From Rhodanobacter sp. Soil772 (GTDB taxonomy: Bacteria; Pseudomonadota; Gammaproteobacteria; Xanthomonadales; Rhodanobacteraceae), in contig NZ_LMSK01000004.1 in NCBI RefSeq assembly GCF_001428385.1, positions 211,437 through 275,436 of the forward strand: a DNA stretch of 64,000 nt. The letters are read 5' to 3'. Shown one piece after another: positions 29,107 through 38,164 of this stretch. The position numbers and the translations under genes were made by a program. Positions within the stretch are counted from its first letter, which is position 1; the number at the start of each line of letters is the position of its first letter. The notes beneath the pieces are model-generated. The model made no database searches, was not told where the DNA came from, and saw only the letters and a list, made by a program, of their open reading frames with translations.

Positions 29107-30258
29107 ATGAAAGCCTCCAGCCCCGAGCTCATGTCCAGCATTGCCGTGCCCGTCAAGCTGCTGACCGTGGTCCAACTGATCCCCGCGCTGCATTCCGGCG
29201 GTGCGGAGCGTTCGGCGCTGGAGATCGCACGGGCGCTGGTGCAGGCCGGCCACCGCTCGGTGGTGATCTCGGCCGGCGGGCGGCTGGCCGAGCAGTTGCA
29301 GGCCGAAGGCAGCGAACACATCACGCTGGACCTTGGCCGCAAGTCGCTGGGCACGCTGACCCGGCTTGGCGCGTTGCGGCGGGTCCTGCGTGAGCTGAAG
29401 CCCGATATCGTGCATGCCCGTTCGCGGCTGCCGGCCTGGATGGGCTGGTGGGCGCTGAAGGGGATGACGCCGCGGCCGCATTTCGTCACCACCGTGCACG
29501 GGCTCAATTCGCCGGGCCGCTACAGCGCGATCCTGCTGCGCGGCGAGCGCGTGGTGGCGGTTTCGCAGACCCTGCGCGACTACGTGCTGAGTCACTACCG
29601 CTGGCTGGAGCCGGGCAAGGTGCGGGTGATTCCGCGCGGCATCGACCCGGTGGCATTTCCCTATGGGCACCGCCCCGACGATGCTTGGCAGAAGGCGTTC
29701 TTCGCCGAGTTTCCGGTGCTGGCCGGCGCGCCGCTGCTGACCCTGCCCGGGCGCGGCACGCGGCTGAAGGGTCACCACGATGCGATCGAGCTGCTGGCCG
29801 ACCTGAAGCGCCGCGGCATCGAGGCGCGCCTGCTGCTGCTGGGCGTGATCGAACCTGGCCGCGAGGCCTACCTGGCCGAATTGCGGGAACTGATCCGCCT
29901 GCGCGGAGTGACCTCGCAAGTGGTACTGACGCCGCCGCGCCACGACGTGCGCGACATCTACGCGATCTCGGCGCTGGTACTGCAGCTGTCGAACAAGCCC
30001 GAATCGTTCGGGCGCACGGTGATCGAGGCGCTGTCGCTGTGCCGGCCGGTGCTGGGCTACGCGCACGGCGGCGTCGGTGAATTGCTGGCCGAACTGTATC
30101 CGGCCGGCCGCGTGCCGCCGGGCGACCGCGAGCGGCTGGTCGAGCGGGCCGCCGAGCTGCTGCGGGTGGCGCCGCCGATCTCGCCGCTGCAGAGCTACCG
30201 CCTGGTCGACATGCAACAGGCCACGCTGGCGCTGTACGACGAAGTGACCGCCGGCTGA
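29107..30258 (+). CDS. Glycosyltransferase family 4, LPS core type
   Basis: 383 residues with a GT-B fold. The N-terminal donor/acceptor domain contains VVQLIPALHSGGAERSALEI, the usual GG loop. The central part has VHARSRLPAWMGWWALKG and VTTVHGLNS. The C-terminal domain has VIPRGIDP and the GT4 EX7E-like NKPESFGRTVIEALSLCRPV. It probably adds a sugar to the LPS core or O-antigen. It begins a plus-strand run with an O-antigen ligase and a GT2. The start at 29107 has GAGA 3-6 nt upstream; Met-29131 is equally plausible. Confidence 0.88.
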   Translation: MKASSPELMSSIAVPVKLLTVVQLIPALHSGGAERSALEIARALVQAGHRSVVISAGGRLAEQLQAEGSEHITLDLGRKSLGTLTRLGALRRVLRELKPDIVHARSRLPAWMGWWALKGMTPRPHFVTTVHGLNSPGRYSAILLRGERVVAVSQTLRDYVLSHYRWLEPGKVRVIPRGIDPVAFPYGHRPDDAWQKAFFAEFPVLAGAPLLTLPGRGTRLKGHHDAIELLADLKRRGIEARLLLLGVIEPGREAYLAELRELIRLRGVTSQVVLTPPRHDVRDIYAISALVLQLSNKPESFGRTVIEALSLCRPVLGYAHGGVGELLAELYPAGRVPPGDRERLVERAAELLRVAPPISPLQSYRLVDMQQATLALYDEVTAG

Positions 30259-30321
30259 GAGCTTGCTTGGCGGGTGTGCGCACTCGCCTACAATGCGTGA
30301 TCTCCCCGTTCCGGCTCGCGC

Positions 30322-31653
30322 ATGAATTCCTTCACCACCTCACTCAAGGCCGCGCTGCGTTCCCCGCTGCTGCCGTTCTGGCTGGTGATCGCGCTGCTGC
30401 CGTTCGGGCGCAGCTCCGAACTGGGCACCGCACTGTGCCTGCTCGGCGTGATCATGCTGTTCGCGCGCGAGCCGCAGGCGCTGCGCCAGCATGCCGGCGC
30501 GCGACTGCTGCTGTGGCTGCTGGCCGCCTACGCGGGCGCTGCGCTGCTCTCCGCCGTCGACGCGATCATGCCGGGCAAGAGCTGGGGCACCGTGGCCGCG
30601 TTGCTGCGTTATGCGCCGCTGGGCCTGTACGCGTGTTTCGCGATCCGCCGCGAGCACAAGCTGCAGGCGCTGTACGTGGCCGTGGCTTGGGTGCTGGCGC
30701 TGTGGTGCGCCGACGCCTGGCTGCAGGCGCTGACCGGCTGGAGCTTGGGCGGGCACGCCGAGGCCGAGCGCGTCTCCGGCATCTTCGGCGCGGACAATCT
30801 CAAGCTGGGGCCGACCCTGGCGGTGCTGTCGCCGTTCGCGCTGTGGGTGGCGCGGTGGCGTTGGGGCCTGCCGGGTCTGCTATTGGCATTCGCGCTGGTG
30901 CTGGGGCCGGTGCTGCTGGCCGGCTCGCGTGCGGCGTGGCTGTGCTACGCGCTGGTGGCGCTGGGCTTTGCCTGGCGCGAGGCCCGTTCGCCGCTGCGCT
31001 TTGCCGGTTTCTGTGTGGTCGCGGCGGTGCTGCTGGCGCTGGCCGGCGGTATCGCGTGGAAGACTTCCGCGCGCTTTCATGACCGCATCGAGCGCACCCT
31101 GTTCGCGTTGCACGGCACCGACCAGTCCATCGACACCGCGCTCAGCGGCCGGCTCGAGATCTGGCACACCGGCGTCAACATGTTCATGGCGCACCCGATC
31201 AACGGCGTCGGCGTGCGCGGCTTCCGCTATGCGTATCCGCAGTACGCCGCGGCGAACGATCACTTCGTGGTGACCACGGAAGCCTGCGGCGTGGGTGAGG
31301 GCGCGTGCCATGCACATCAGCTGGTGCTGGAGGTGCTCGCCGAAACCGGCACGCTCGGCCTGCTGCTGTGGCTGGCCGCGGTGGTGCTGGCGTGGCGCGC
31401 ATGGCGCCGGGTCGGGGCCGCGGCGCGCGCGCGGGCGTTTCCGGTCACCCTGGCACTGGGCGTGATGCTGTTCCCGCTGAACACCCATCTGGCGTTCTAT
31501 TCGGCGTGGTGGGGGCTGCTGTTCGCCTGGCTGCTCGGGCTGTGGTGCGCCAGTCTATTTGTGGCCGGCGTCCCTGCCGGCAAAGCAAAGCCCGGCATCC
31601 ATGCCGGACTCCTCAAAGAAGCACGCCCCCTGGAGACTCGCGATGGCGCGTGA
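30322..31653 (+). CDS. O-antigen ligase family protein (WaaL/RfaL-like)
   Basis: 443 residues and about 12 membrane helices. The Wzy_C region lies around residues 200-340, including VLLAGSRAAWLCYALVALGF and the periplasmic loop with RLEIWHTGVNMFMAHPINGV. The following GVRGFRYAYPQYA, then HAHQLVLEVLAETGTLGLLL, is the typical ligase/polymerase motif block with its conserved Arg and His. It would ligate undecaprenyl-linked O-antigen to lipid A-core; a role as a polymerase (Wzy) is the main alternative. A TACAAT -10 box lies at 30290-30295. Its stop overlaps the start of the next gene by 11 bp. Confidence 0.85.
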   Translation: MNSFTTSLKAALRSPLLPFWLVIALLPFGRSSELGTALCLLGVIMLFAREPQALRQHAGARLLLWLLAAYAGAALLSAVDAIMPGKSWGTVAALLRYAPLGLYACFAIRREHKLQALYVAVAWVLALWCADAWLQALTGWSLGGHAEAERVSGIFGADNLKLGPTLAVLSPFALWVARWRWGLPGLLLAFALVLGPVLLAGSRAAWLCYALVALGFAWREARSPLRFAGFCVVAAVLLALAGGIAWKTSARFHDRIERTLFALHGTDQSIDTALSGRLEIWHTGVNMFMAHPINGVGVRGFRYAYPQYAAANDHFVVTTEACGVGEGACHAHQLVLEVLAETGTLGLLLWLAAVVLAWRAWRRVGAAARARAFPVTLALGVMLFPLNTHLAFYSAWWGLLFAWLLGLWCASLFVAGVPAGKAKPGIHAGLLKEARPLETRDGA

Positions 31654-32395
31654 GCCGCTGTCGGTGGTGGTGACCACGTTCAACAGCGCCGATACGCTCG
31701 ACGCCTGCCTGCGCGGAGTGGGCTGGGCCGACGAGATCGTGGTGCTGGACTCGGGCTCGACCGACGCCACCGCGGCGATCGCCGCGCACTACGGCGCACG
31801 CATCCACACACAGCCGTTCGCCGGCTACAGCGCGCAGAAGCAGGCGGCGATCGACCTGGCCAGCCATCGCTGGGTACTGCTGCTGGATTCCGACGAATCG
31901 CTGGACACGGACGCCGCCGCGCACCTGCAGCAGGCGCTGTTGGCGCCGGCCCATGCGGGTTACCAGTTGTGGCGGCGCGAGTGGCAGTTCTGGCGCTGGC
32001 AGTCGCGGCGCGGCCGATTGAATCACTACGTGCGCCTGTTCGACCGGCAACGCGCGCGCATGAGCGATCACGAGGTGCACGAGGAAGTGCAGGTGGATGG
32101 CCCGGTGGGTGTGCTCGACGTGGTCATCGATCATTACGGCGAACCCGACATCGCCGGACGCGTGGCCAAGGCGAACCGCTACTCCAGCCTGCAACTGCCC
32201 GACCTGGTCAGACGCAAGGTCGGCTGGCTGCGGCTGCGCATGGTGGCGTATCCGACCGTGGCGTTCCTGCGCTACTACGTGCTGCGCGGGCACTGGCGCT
32301 CCGGCTGGGCCGGCTTCATCGCGGCGCGCATCCACGCGTTCTACGCGTTCCTGAAATACGCCAAGTTGTACGAGCGGCGGCGGCCGCGGGACTGA
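31643..32395 (+). CDS. Glycosyltransferase family 2, WaaE/KdtX-like
   Basis: 250 residues with a GT-A fold. It starts SVVVTTFNSADTLDACLRGV, followed by DEIVVLDSGSTDATAAIAA and the metal-binding VLLLDSDESLD (DxD). LNHYVRLFDRQRARMSDHEV and EVQVDGPVGVLDVVIDHYGE are shared with WaaE-type core glucosyltransferases. The ATG at 31643 was chosen for its GGAG RBS; it overlaps the O-antigen ligase gene by 11 bp, so the two are probably translated together. It is convergent with the next glycosyltransferase gene. Confidence 0.88.
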   Translation: MAREPLSVVVTTFNSADTLDACLRGVGWADEIVVLDSGSTDATAAIAAHYGARIHTQPFAGYSAQKQAAIDLASHRWVLLLDSDESLDTDAAAHLQQALLAPAHAGYQLWRREWQFWRWQSRRGRLNHYVRLFDRQRARMSDHEVHEEVQVDGPVGVLDVVIDHYGEPDIAGRVAKANRYSSLQLPDLVRRKVGWLRLRMVAYPTVAFLRYYVLRGHWRSGWAGFIAARIHAFYAFLKYAKLYERRRPRD

Positions 32396-32409
32396 ACGGG
32401 CTCGAAGGC

Positions 32410-33486
32410 TCAGTTTCCGGCCAGTATCTGCAGGAACTGACCGGCGATCACCTGCATGCTGAAATGCTGTTGCACGTAGTCGTGTGCGGCGGCACTCATC
32501 GACGCCAGCAGGGCCGGATCGCACAGCTTCAGGATCGCGTCGCGCCACGCATCCGCGTCGCCCGGCGGCAGCAGCAGGCCGGTCACGCCCGCCTCGAGTG
32601 TCTCGGGAATCCCGCCGATGTCGCTGCCCAGCACGGGGACGCCGGCGGCCTGTGCCTCGACCGAGACCCGGCCGAACGTTTCCGTGGCGATCGACGGGAA
32701 GGCCAGCATGGAGAGTGCGCTGTAATAGGGGTGGACGTCAGAGATCCAGCCCAGGAAGTGATGCCGGCTCGCGGTCGGATCCGCCGCGGCACGTTCACGC
32801 AGCGCCGGTGCATCCGGGCCGTCGCCCAGCCATAGGCAATGCAGCCGTGGCTGTTCTGCCATGGCTGCGCTGGCGGCTTCGAACAGCGGGAAGATGCCTT
32901 TGCCGTTGTGCATGCGGCCGCTGTAGCCGAGCACGATCGCGTCCTCATCCAGACCAAGCGAGCGCCGGATTTCGCTGCGCCGGTAAGGATCGGGCCGGCA
33001 CCGTTCCATGTTGACCGGGTTGTAGAGCACCCGTACCAGCTGGCCGGGAATGCCTCGATCCAGGTAGGCCTGGCGGGCGTGCTTCGAGACGGCAAAGAAG
33101 CGTTGCGCGAGGCGCGGGATCAGGTAGGCGGAAAGGCGTTTCATCGGCGGCGTGCGATGCCGGAACAGTGCCACCGGCACGCGCAGCAGCCGTCCGATCA
33201 GGATCAGCGGCCAGTATTCCTTGCCGAAGTTTCCCACCAGCCAGTCCGGTTTCAGCTGTCGCGCTGCCTTGATGACGGCGACATAGCCGCGCAGATCAAA
33301 CACATTGCAGAATTTCGCCTCGTAGCGACGGACATCGGAGCGGGCCAGCCCCTGCCAGATCGGGCCATCAGGGTAGACGGCCGCACCGACCTGATGCCCA
33401 GCCTCGGCCATGGCTTGCGCCAGCGCGACAAAGTGACTGGCGGCCCCGGTGTTCTCGGGGTTGGTGCCGACAAAGAGCAGCTTCAC
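32410..33486 (-). CDS. Glycosyltransferase family 4 (group 1)
   Basis: 358 residues, GT-B. The N-terminus MKLLFVGTNPENTGAASHFV starts at the first beta strand; RVLYNPVNMERCRPD and VLGYSGRMHNGKGIFPLFEA mark the C-terminal nucleotide-binding domain. FPSIATETFGRVSVEAQAAG is the acidic donor motif. It probably acts in LPS core or O-antigen synthesis. Its ATG overlaps the stop of the upstream polysaccharide deacetylase gene by 4 bp (33483-33486), so the pair forms a coupled operon. Confidence 0.88.
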   Translation of the reverse strand: MKLLFVGTNPENTGAASHFVALAQAMAEAGHQVGAAVYPDGPIWQGLARSDVRRYEAKFCNVFDLRGYVAVIKAARQLKPDWLVGNFGKEYWPLILIGRLLRVPVALFRHRTPPMKRLSAYLIPRLAQRFFAVSKHARQAYLDRGIPGQLVRVLYNPVNMERCRPDPYRRSEIRRSLGLDEDAIVLGYSGRMHNGKGIFPLFEAASAAMAEQPRLHCLWLGDGPDAPALRERAAADPTASRHHFLGWISDVHPYYSALSMLAFPSIATETFGRVSVEAQAAGVPVLGSDIGGIPETLEAGVTGLLLPPGDADAWRDAILKLCDPALLASMSAAAHDYVQQHFSMQVIAGQFLQILAGN

Positions 33487-34229
33487 GCGCGGCGATCCTC
33501 ATAGCGCGACAGCACCCGTAGGGCGAACTGCGGCAGCAGGTGGTGGCGCGCCACCTGCACCCGCGGCAGTTGCCACAGGTCCATGCCGGTGAAGGCCCGC
33601 CCGCGCCGGGTCGTGGTTGCAGCGGCGAAGCCGGCTTCGCGCACCATGCTGGCCACGCGCTCGTCGACGTCGCCATACGGGTAGCAGAACTGCGTGACCG
33701 GTACGCCGAGGCGATCCTCCAGCGTCGCCTTGCTGCCGTGGATCTCGTCGCGCAGTTGCGCGTCATCGCATTGCGTCAGCCGGGGGTGGCTGCGGCTGTG
33801 CGCACCGATTTCCATGCCGCCGCGGTGCCAATGGCGCAGCTGCTCCACCGACATCAGCGGCTTGCGTACGCCCAGCCGCTCGGCATCCCACTGGTTGTAT
33901 CGCCCGATGCTGCCGCTGACCACGTAGCAGGTGGCGCTGAAGCCGTGCCGCTGCAGGATGGGCAGGGCCGAGTCCAAGTTGTCCACGTAGCCGTCATCCA
34001 GCGTGATGACGGCGATGCGGCCGCTGCGTTCGCCCCGCAGGTACGGCATCGCGGCCGACATGGACAACCCGGTGTAACCGAGTCGACGCAGCAGCCACAT
34101 CTGCCGCGCGAATGCGGCCGGGCTCACGAACAAGCTGCGGTACACGCGCAGGTCGCGCGGTGCGCGCGCGATGTTGTGGTACATGAGGATGGGCAGGGCG
34201 GGTGTTCCCCGCGAAGCGGCGTCGCTCAC
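33483..34229 (-). CDS. Polysaccharide deacetylase (NodB homology domain)
   Basis: 248 residues in the CE4 family. The catalytic motif 1 is VITLDDGYVDNLDSALPIL (Asp base and metal Asp). Motif 2 is IGAHSRSHPRLT, with the HxxxH metal pair, and motif 3 contains FCYPYGDVDERV. It removes acetyl groups from an N-acetylated sugar of a surface polysaccharide or lipid carrier. The GTG at 34229 was chosen because AAAGGAG stands 8 nt upstream; an ATG at 34259 would ignore it. It is coupled to the downstream glycosyltransferase gene, which suggests both act on the same glycan. Confidence 0.87.
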   Translation of the reverse strand: MSDAASRGTPALPILMYHNIARAPRDLRVYRSLFVSPAAFARQMWLLRRLGYTGLSMSAAMPYLRGERSGRIAVITLDDGYVDNLDSALPILQRHGFSATCYVVSGSIGRYNQWDAERLGVRKPLMSVEQLRHWHRGGMEIGAHSRSHPRLTQCDDAQLRDEIHGSKATLEDRLGVPVTQFCYPYGDVDERVASMVREAGFAAATTTRRGRAFTGMDLWQLPRVQVARHHLLPQFALRVLSRYEDRRA

Positions 34230-34450
34230 TTTTCCAACTCCTTTGCCGGTGCGGTGCAAGGGAGTGGCGAGTCATCGCGTCTTCTTCGGCCCGGCCGTGC
34301 CGCAAGCCGAAAAGGCCCGGCGGTCTGCGGGGGTCGAGGTGGTTGCGCAAAGTCGCCACTCGGCGGCGAGGCGGGTCGTCGGGGTCGACCCGGGTCTCGA
34401 AAGTGGCGCAATTTTCGGCGAGCCAGGCTTTCACCCGGCTGTCGGAGGGG

Positions 34451-35377
34451 TCAGTAGATCGCGGGTGTGCCGGGCGGCCGCGTCTTGAAGCGCTTGTGCA
34501 CCCACAGGTATTGCTCGGGCGCCTCGCGCACCATCTGCTCGATGCAGGCGTTGACGCGGGCGGTGTCGGTTTCCACGTCAGTACCGGGGAAGCCGTCCAG
34601 TGGGGCACCCAGGCGCAGCGCGTAACCCTGCCCGCCGGGCAGGCGGCGATGGAAGAACGGGATCACCAGCGCGCCGGACATCCGCGCCAGGTGATGGGTG
34701 GCGGTGATGGTGGCCGCCGGTATGCCGAAGAACGGCACGAACACGGTGTCCTTGCTGCGCATGTCCTGGTCCGGCGCGTACCACAAGGTACCGCCGCCGC
34801 GCAGGTACTTCACGGTGCCGCGGATGTCGTCCTTCTCGAACATCGCGTCGGCGTAGTCCAGCCGCGCGCGCAGCACCACCCACTCGAACACGGCCGAGTC
34901 CATCCGGCGGTACATGCCGGCGATGCGGATGCGCTGCGAGACCAGCCGCGCGCTCAGCTCCAGGTGCGAGAAGTGCCCGCCGACCAGCAGCACGCCCTTG
35001 CCCTGCGCGCGCGCCGCTTCGAGGTGTTCCAGCCCCTCGATGCGGGTCGGGATGGCGGCCATGCGCCGGTCGCTGCCCATCCAGCCCAGTGCGAACTCCA
35101 CCAGCATCAGGCCGATGTCGCGCAGGTTCGCGTCGACCAGCGCGGCGCGCGCTGCGGCATCGAGTTCGGGAAAGCACAGCGCGATGTTCGCCGCGGCGAT
35201 GCGCCGTCGCGCGGAGGGAACCCGCCGCACCAGCGCGCCGAGCCGGCGGCCCAGCCACATCAGTGCGCGCTGCGGCAGCCGCGCGATCAGCCAGATCGCG
35301 CCCACGCCCAGCCACGCCGGCCAATGGCGCGGCGCGAGCAGCGAACGGGTGAAGGTGGGGCGGGGCATGCCGGGCAT
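34451..35377 (-). CDS. lpxL: Lipid A biosynthesis lauroyl/palmitoleoyl acyltransferase
   Basis: 308 residues, HtrB/LpxL family. It transfers a secondary acyl chain to Kdo2-lipid IVA. A single N-terminal membrane helix region (WLGVGAIWLIARLPQRALMW) is followed by the catalytic HX4E motif in LLVGGHFSHLELSARL. Also seen are MYRRMDSAVFEWVVLRAR, APDQDMRSKDTVFVPFF and the C-terminal YLWVHKRFKTRPPG, all conserved in the family. The start was set at 35377, 7 nt after a TACAAT -10 box without an RBS, suggesting a leaderless mRNA; 35380 and 35368 are alternatives. It is divergent from waaA, the Kdo transferase that makes its acceptor. Confidence 0.92.
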   Translation of the reverse strand: MPGMPRPTFTRSLLAPRHWPAWLGVGAIWLIARLPQRALMWLGRRLGALVRRVPSARRRIAAANIALCFPELDAAARAALVDANLRDIGLMLVEFALGWMGSDRRMAAIPTRIEGLEHLEAARAQGKGVLLVGGHFSHLELSARLVSQRIRIAGMYRRMDSAVFEWVVLRARLDYADAMFEKDDIRGTVKYLRGGGTLWYAPDQDMRSKDTVFVPFFGIPAATITATHHLARMSGALVIPFFHRRLPGGQGYALRLGAPLDGFPGTDVETDTARVNACIEQMVREAPEQYLWVHKRFKTRPPGTPAIY

Positions 35378-35493
35378 CATGCGTATTGTAGTGGAGGCGG
35401 GGAAGCGGGAGCGGCAGCGTGCCGCATGCTTCAGTCCGGTGTGCCGTTCCCGCTCATCCGCTCTCGTATACTGCCGCGTTGGACTGACGGGCA

Positions 35494-36765
35494 TTGACGT
35501 TGCGCTATCTCTACACCCTCGCGATGTTCCTGGTGACGCCGCTGCTGGTGCTGCGGCTGCTGGCGCGTGGGGTGCGTTCGCGGCCCTACCATCGGCGCTG
35601 GCCGGAGCGGTTCGGCTTCTTCGATCCGCCCGGCTTCAGCGGCAGCCTGTGGGTGCATGCGGTGTCGGTGGGCGAGGTGAATGCAGCCGAGCCGCTGATC
35701 AAGGCGCTGCGGCGGGATTATCCGAATGCCCCGCTGGTGGTCACCACGGTCACGCCGACCGGCACCGCGCGCGTGCAGCAGCTGTTCGGCGACAGCGTGT
35801 TCCACGTCTATCTGCCGTATGACCTGCCGTATGCGGTAGGCCGCTTCCTGAAGAAGGTCCGGCCGCGGTTGGCGCTGATCGTGGAAACCGAGATCTGGCC
35901 GAATCTGTACCACGCCTGCCGCAAGCGCGGCATCCCGCTGATGATCGTCAACGCGCGATTGTCGGAACGCTCGCTGCGCGGCTACAAGCCGCTGCGCGGG
36001 TTGCTGCGCTCGGCGCTGCGCTGCGTGCACCTGATCGCCGCGCAGTCGCGCACCGATGCGGCACGCTATCGCCTGCTCGGGGCCGACCCGCAACAAGTGC
36101 TGGTCACCGGCAACATGAAGTTCGACATGCCGATACCGGGCGGCGCGGTAGCCGAAGGCGCGACGATGCGCGAGCACTGGGGGCCGCGACGGCCGGTATG
36201 GATGGCGGCCAGCACCCACGAGGGTGAGGAACTGGCGGCGCTGGAGGCGCACCTGCAGGTGTTGAAGCGGTTGCCCGACGCGCTGCTGCTGCTCGCGCCG
36301 CGTCATCCGGAACGCTTCAAGCTGGTCGAGCACGCGGTGCGCAGCCTCGGTTTCACGGTCGCCACGCGCGGCCTCGAAGGCGTGCCGTCGGCGTCGCACC
36401 AGGTCTTCGTGATCGACGCGATGGGGCAGCTGATGCCGTTCTTCGCGGCGTCCGACCTCGCCTTCGTCGGCGGCAGTCTGGTGCCGATCGGTGGCCACAA
36501 CGTGCTGGAGCCGGCGGCCTTGTCGGTGCCGGTGCTGGTGGGCCCGCACACTTTCAACTTCGAGGAGATCACCCGCAGCCTGATCGAACAGGGCGGCGCC
36601 GAGCGCGTGGCGGATGCCGAGCGGCTGGGTCCGGCCGTGCTGAAGCTGTTGCTCGATGCCGCGGAACGCGGACGGATGGGGCAGGCGGCGCAGGAAGTCT
36701 TCGAGCGCGAACGCGGTGCCGTGCAGCGGGTCATGCAACTGGTCGATGCGCTGCTGCAGGAATGA
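35494..36765 (+). CDS. waaA: 3-deoxy-D-manno-octulosonic acid (Kdo) transferase
   Basis: 423 residues. It adds Kdo to lipid IVA in the inner membrane. It begins with a membrane anchor (YLYTLAMFLVTPLLVLRLLA). The catalytic Glu is in HAVSVGEVNAAEPLIKAL; further signatures are VETEIWPNLYHACRKRGIP, NARLSERSLRGY and GGHNVLEPAALSVPVLVGPH near the C-terminus. No ATG is available at the conserved start; TTG at 35494 was taken, with TTG at 35500 (giving MRYLYT) equally likely. It faces lpxL divergently and ends at a terminator shared with tolC. Confidence 0.95.
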   Translation: MTLRYLYTLAMFLVTPLLVLRLLARGVRSRPYHRRWPERFGFFDPPGFSGSLWVHAVSVGEVNAAEPLIKALRRDYPNAPLVVTTVTPTGTARVQQLFGDSVFHVYLPYDLPYAVGRFLKKVRPRLALIVETEIWPNLYHACRKRGIPLMIVNARLSERSLRGYKPLRGLLRSALRCVHLIAAQSRTDAARYRLLGADPQQVLVTGNMKFDMPIPGGAVAEGATMREHWGPRRPVWMAASTHEGEELAALEAHLQVLKRLPDALLLLAPRHPERFKLVEHAVRSLGFTVATRGLEGVPSASHQVFVIDAMGQLMPFFAASDLAFVGGSLVPIGGHNVLEPAALSVPVLVGPHTFNFEEITRSLIEQGGAERVADAERLGPAVLKLLLDAAERGRMGQAAQEVFERERGAVQRVMQLVDALLQE

Positions 36766-36781
36766 CGATGCACAAAACGAA

Positions 36782-36805
36782 ACGGCCGGGTGTGAGCCCG
36801 GCCGT
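36782..36805. terminator. Bidirectional terminator between waaA and tolC
   Basis: Perfect 9-bp inverted repeat ACGGCCGGG / CCCGGCCGT with a 6-nt loop, flanked by A-rich and T-rich short runs, in the gap between the two convergent genes. Confidence 0.8.
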
Positions 36806-36828
36806 CTTCGCATGCCGCGCGCGGCGGT

Positions 36829-38130
36829 TTACTGCAGCAGCGCGTTGATCTCCTCGATGTCCTTGAGGTCGGCCGTGCCCGCGGTCTGCTTGAGCAGCAG
36901 CTTGTTCAGGATGAACTGGTGGCGGGCCTGCGAGTAGCTGCTTTCCGAGGAGGTCAGGGTCTGGATCGCCAGCAGCACGTTGGTCATCGTCTGGGTGCCG
37001 ACATCGAAGCCGGCGCGGGTCGCTTCGAGCGCCTTGCGGCCGGAATCCACCGAAGCCTTGGCCGATTCCACTTGGGCGATGCCGGCGATCACCGAGCGGT
37101 AGTAGTTGAGCGTGTTGCGTACCACCTGGCGCCGCTGCGCTTCCAGCGCGTCGGTGGCGGCATCGCGCTGGTAGATCGACTGGCGCACCTGCGACTGGGT
37201 CGCGCCGCCGGAGAAGATCGGCACGTTCAAGGTCAGCCCGATCGTGGTCGAGGCGGGGTCGCGGTAACGGGCGGAGACGTCGCTTTCCGACCAGCCGGCA
37301 CCCTTGCCGTAGGTGACGCCGGCAGTGATCGTCGGCAGATGGCCGGCACGCGCGGCGCTGATGTTGTGCTGGGCCGTTTCCACGTTGTATTTCTGCGTGA
37401 GCAGGTCGGGATTGGTTTCCAGCGCCTGCTTGACCCAGCTTTCCTGATCGGCCGGCGCCGGCGGCTGCATCGGCAGGTCGTCGCGTAGCTTCTTCAGGTC
37501 GCCGGTCGGCTTGCCGGTGATCTGGGTGAGCGCCTCGCGGGCATCGTTGAGCGCATTCTGCGCGGCGATGGTCTGCGACTTGGCCGCCTCGTAATAGGCC
37601 TTGGCCTGGTACACGTCGGTGATCGCCGAGAGGCCGACCTTGAAGCGCTGGTCGGACTGCTCGTACTGCTGGCGGAACGCATCCTCGTTGGCCTTGGCGT
37701 AGGTCAGTTCGTCCTCGCTGGTCAGCACGCCGAAGTAGGCCGCGGCCACGCGCCCGTAAAGCTCCTGCGCCGCCGCCTGGTACTGCTCGTCCTGCGCATC
37801 CGCCGCCGAATGGGCGGCCTTGAGGTTGGCGTACTTGCTGAAGTCGAGCACGGTCTGGCTGAGCGTACCCTTGATCGTGCGCGCGCGGCTGTGGCCGATC
37901 TGGTTGCCGCCGTTGGTCTGGCTCAGGCCCATGCTCGCGCCGATCTGCGGCAGCAGCGACGCGCGTGCCTGGTCCACCCCTTCGCCGATGGCCAGTCGGG
38001 TGGCATCGGCCTGCGACAGCACCGGATCGTTGGCGCGCGCTTCGCGATAGGCATCGAGCAGATCCTCGCCGTGGCTGGGCAGCGAGATGGCGGCCAGGGC
38101 CAGTGCAAGAGTGAGCAGCTTCAAACGCAT
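36829..38130 (-). CDS. tolC: TolC family outer membrane efflux/secretion channel
   Basis: 433 residues. The signal peptide MRLKLLTLALALAAISLPSH is followed by two repeated OEP halves. Each has long coiled helices (for example GRVAAAYFGVLTSEDELTYA and VRNTLNYYRSVIAGIAQVES) and a short beta part (GLTLNVPIFSGGATQSQVRQ). Trimers form a channel for tripartite pumps and type I secretion. No pump genes are adjacent, so it is probably a shared channel. The upstream neighbour pcm (34 bp) is likely in the same transcript. Confidence 0.95.
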   Translation of the reverse strand: MRLKLLTLALALAAISLPSHGEDLLDAYREARANDPVLSQADATRLAIGEGVDQARASLLPQIGASMGLSQTNGGNQIGHSRARTIKGTLSQTVLDFSKYANLKAAHSAADAQDEQYQAAAQELYGRVAAAYFGVLTSEDELTYAKANEDAFRQQYEQSDQRFKVGLSAITDVYQAKAYYEAAKSQTIAAQNALNDAREALTQITGKPTGDLKKLRDDLPMQPPAPADQESWVKQALETNPDLLTQKYNVETAQHNISAARAGHLPTITAGVTYGKGAGWSESDVSARYRDPASTTIGLTLNVPIFSGGATQSQVRQSIYQRDAATDALEAQRRQVVRNTLNYYRSVIAGIAQVESAKASVDSGRKALEATRAGFDVGTQTMTNVLLAIQTLTSSESSYSQARHQFILNKLLLKQTAGTADLKDIEEINALLQ

Positions 38131-38164
38131 GGGGTGCCTCGTGGGGATCGATTCGGGGGCGAAA

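Noticed and set aside
34230..34450. Possible small minus-strand protein between lpxL and the deacetylase gene (VKAWLAENCATFETRVDPDD...)
   Set aside because: The frame continues into the antisense or alternative frames of both neighbours, no RBS or family is visible, and the gap is only 221 bp.
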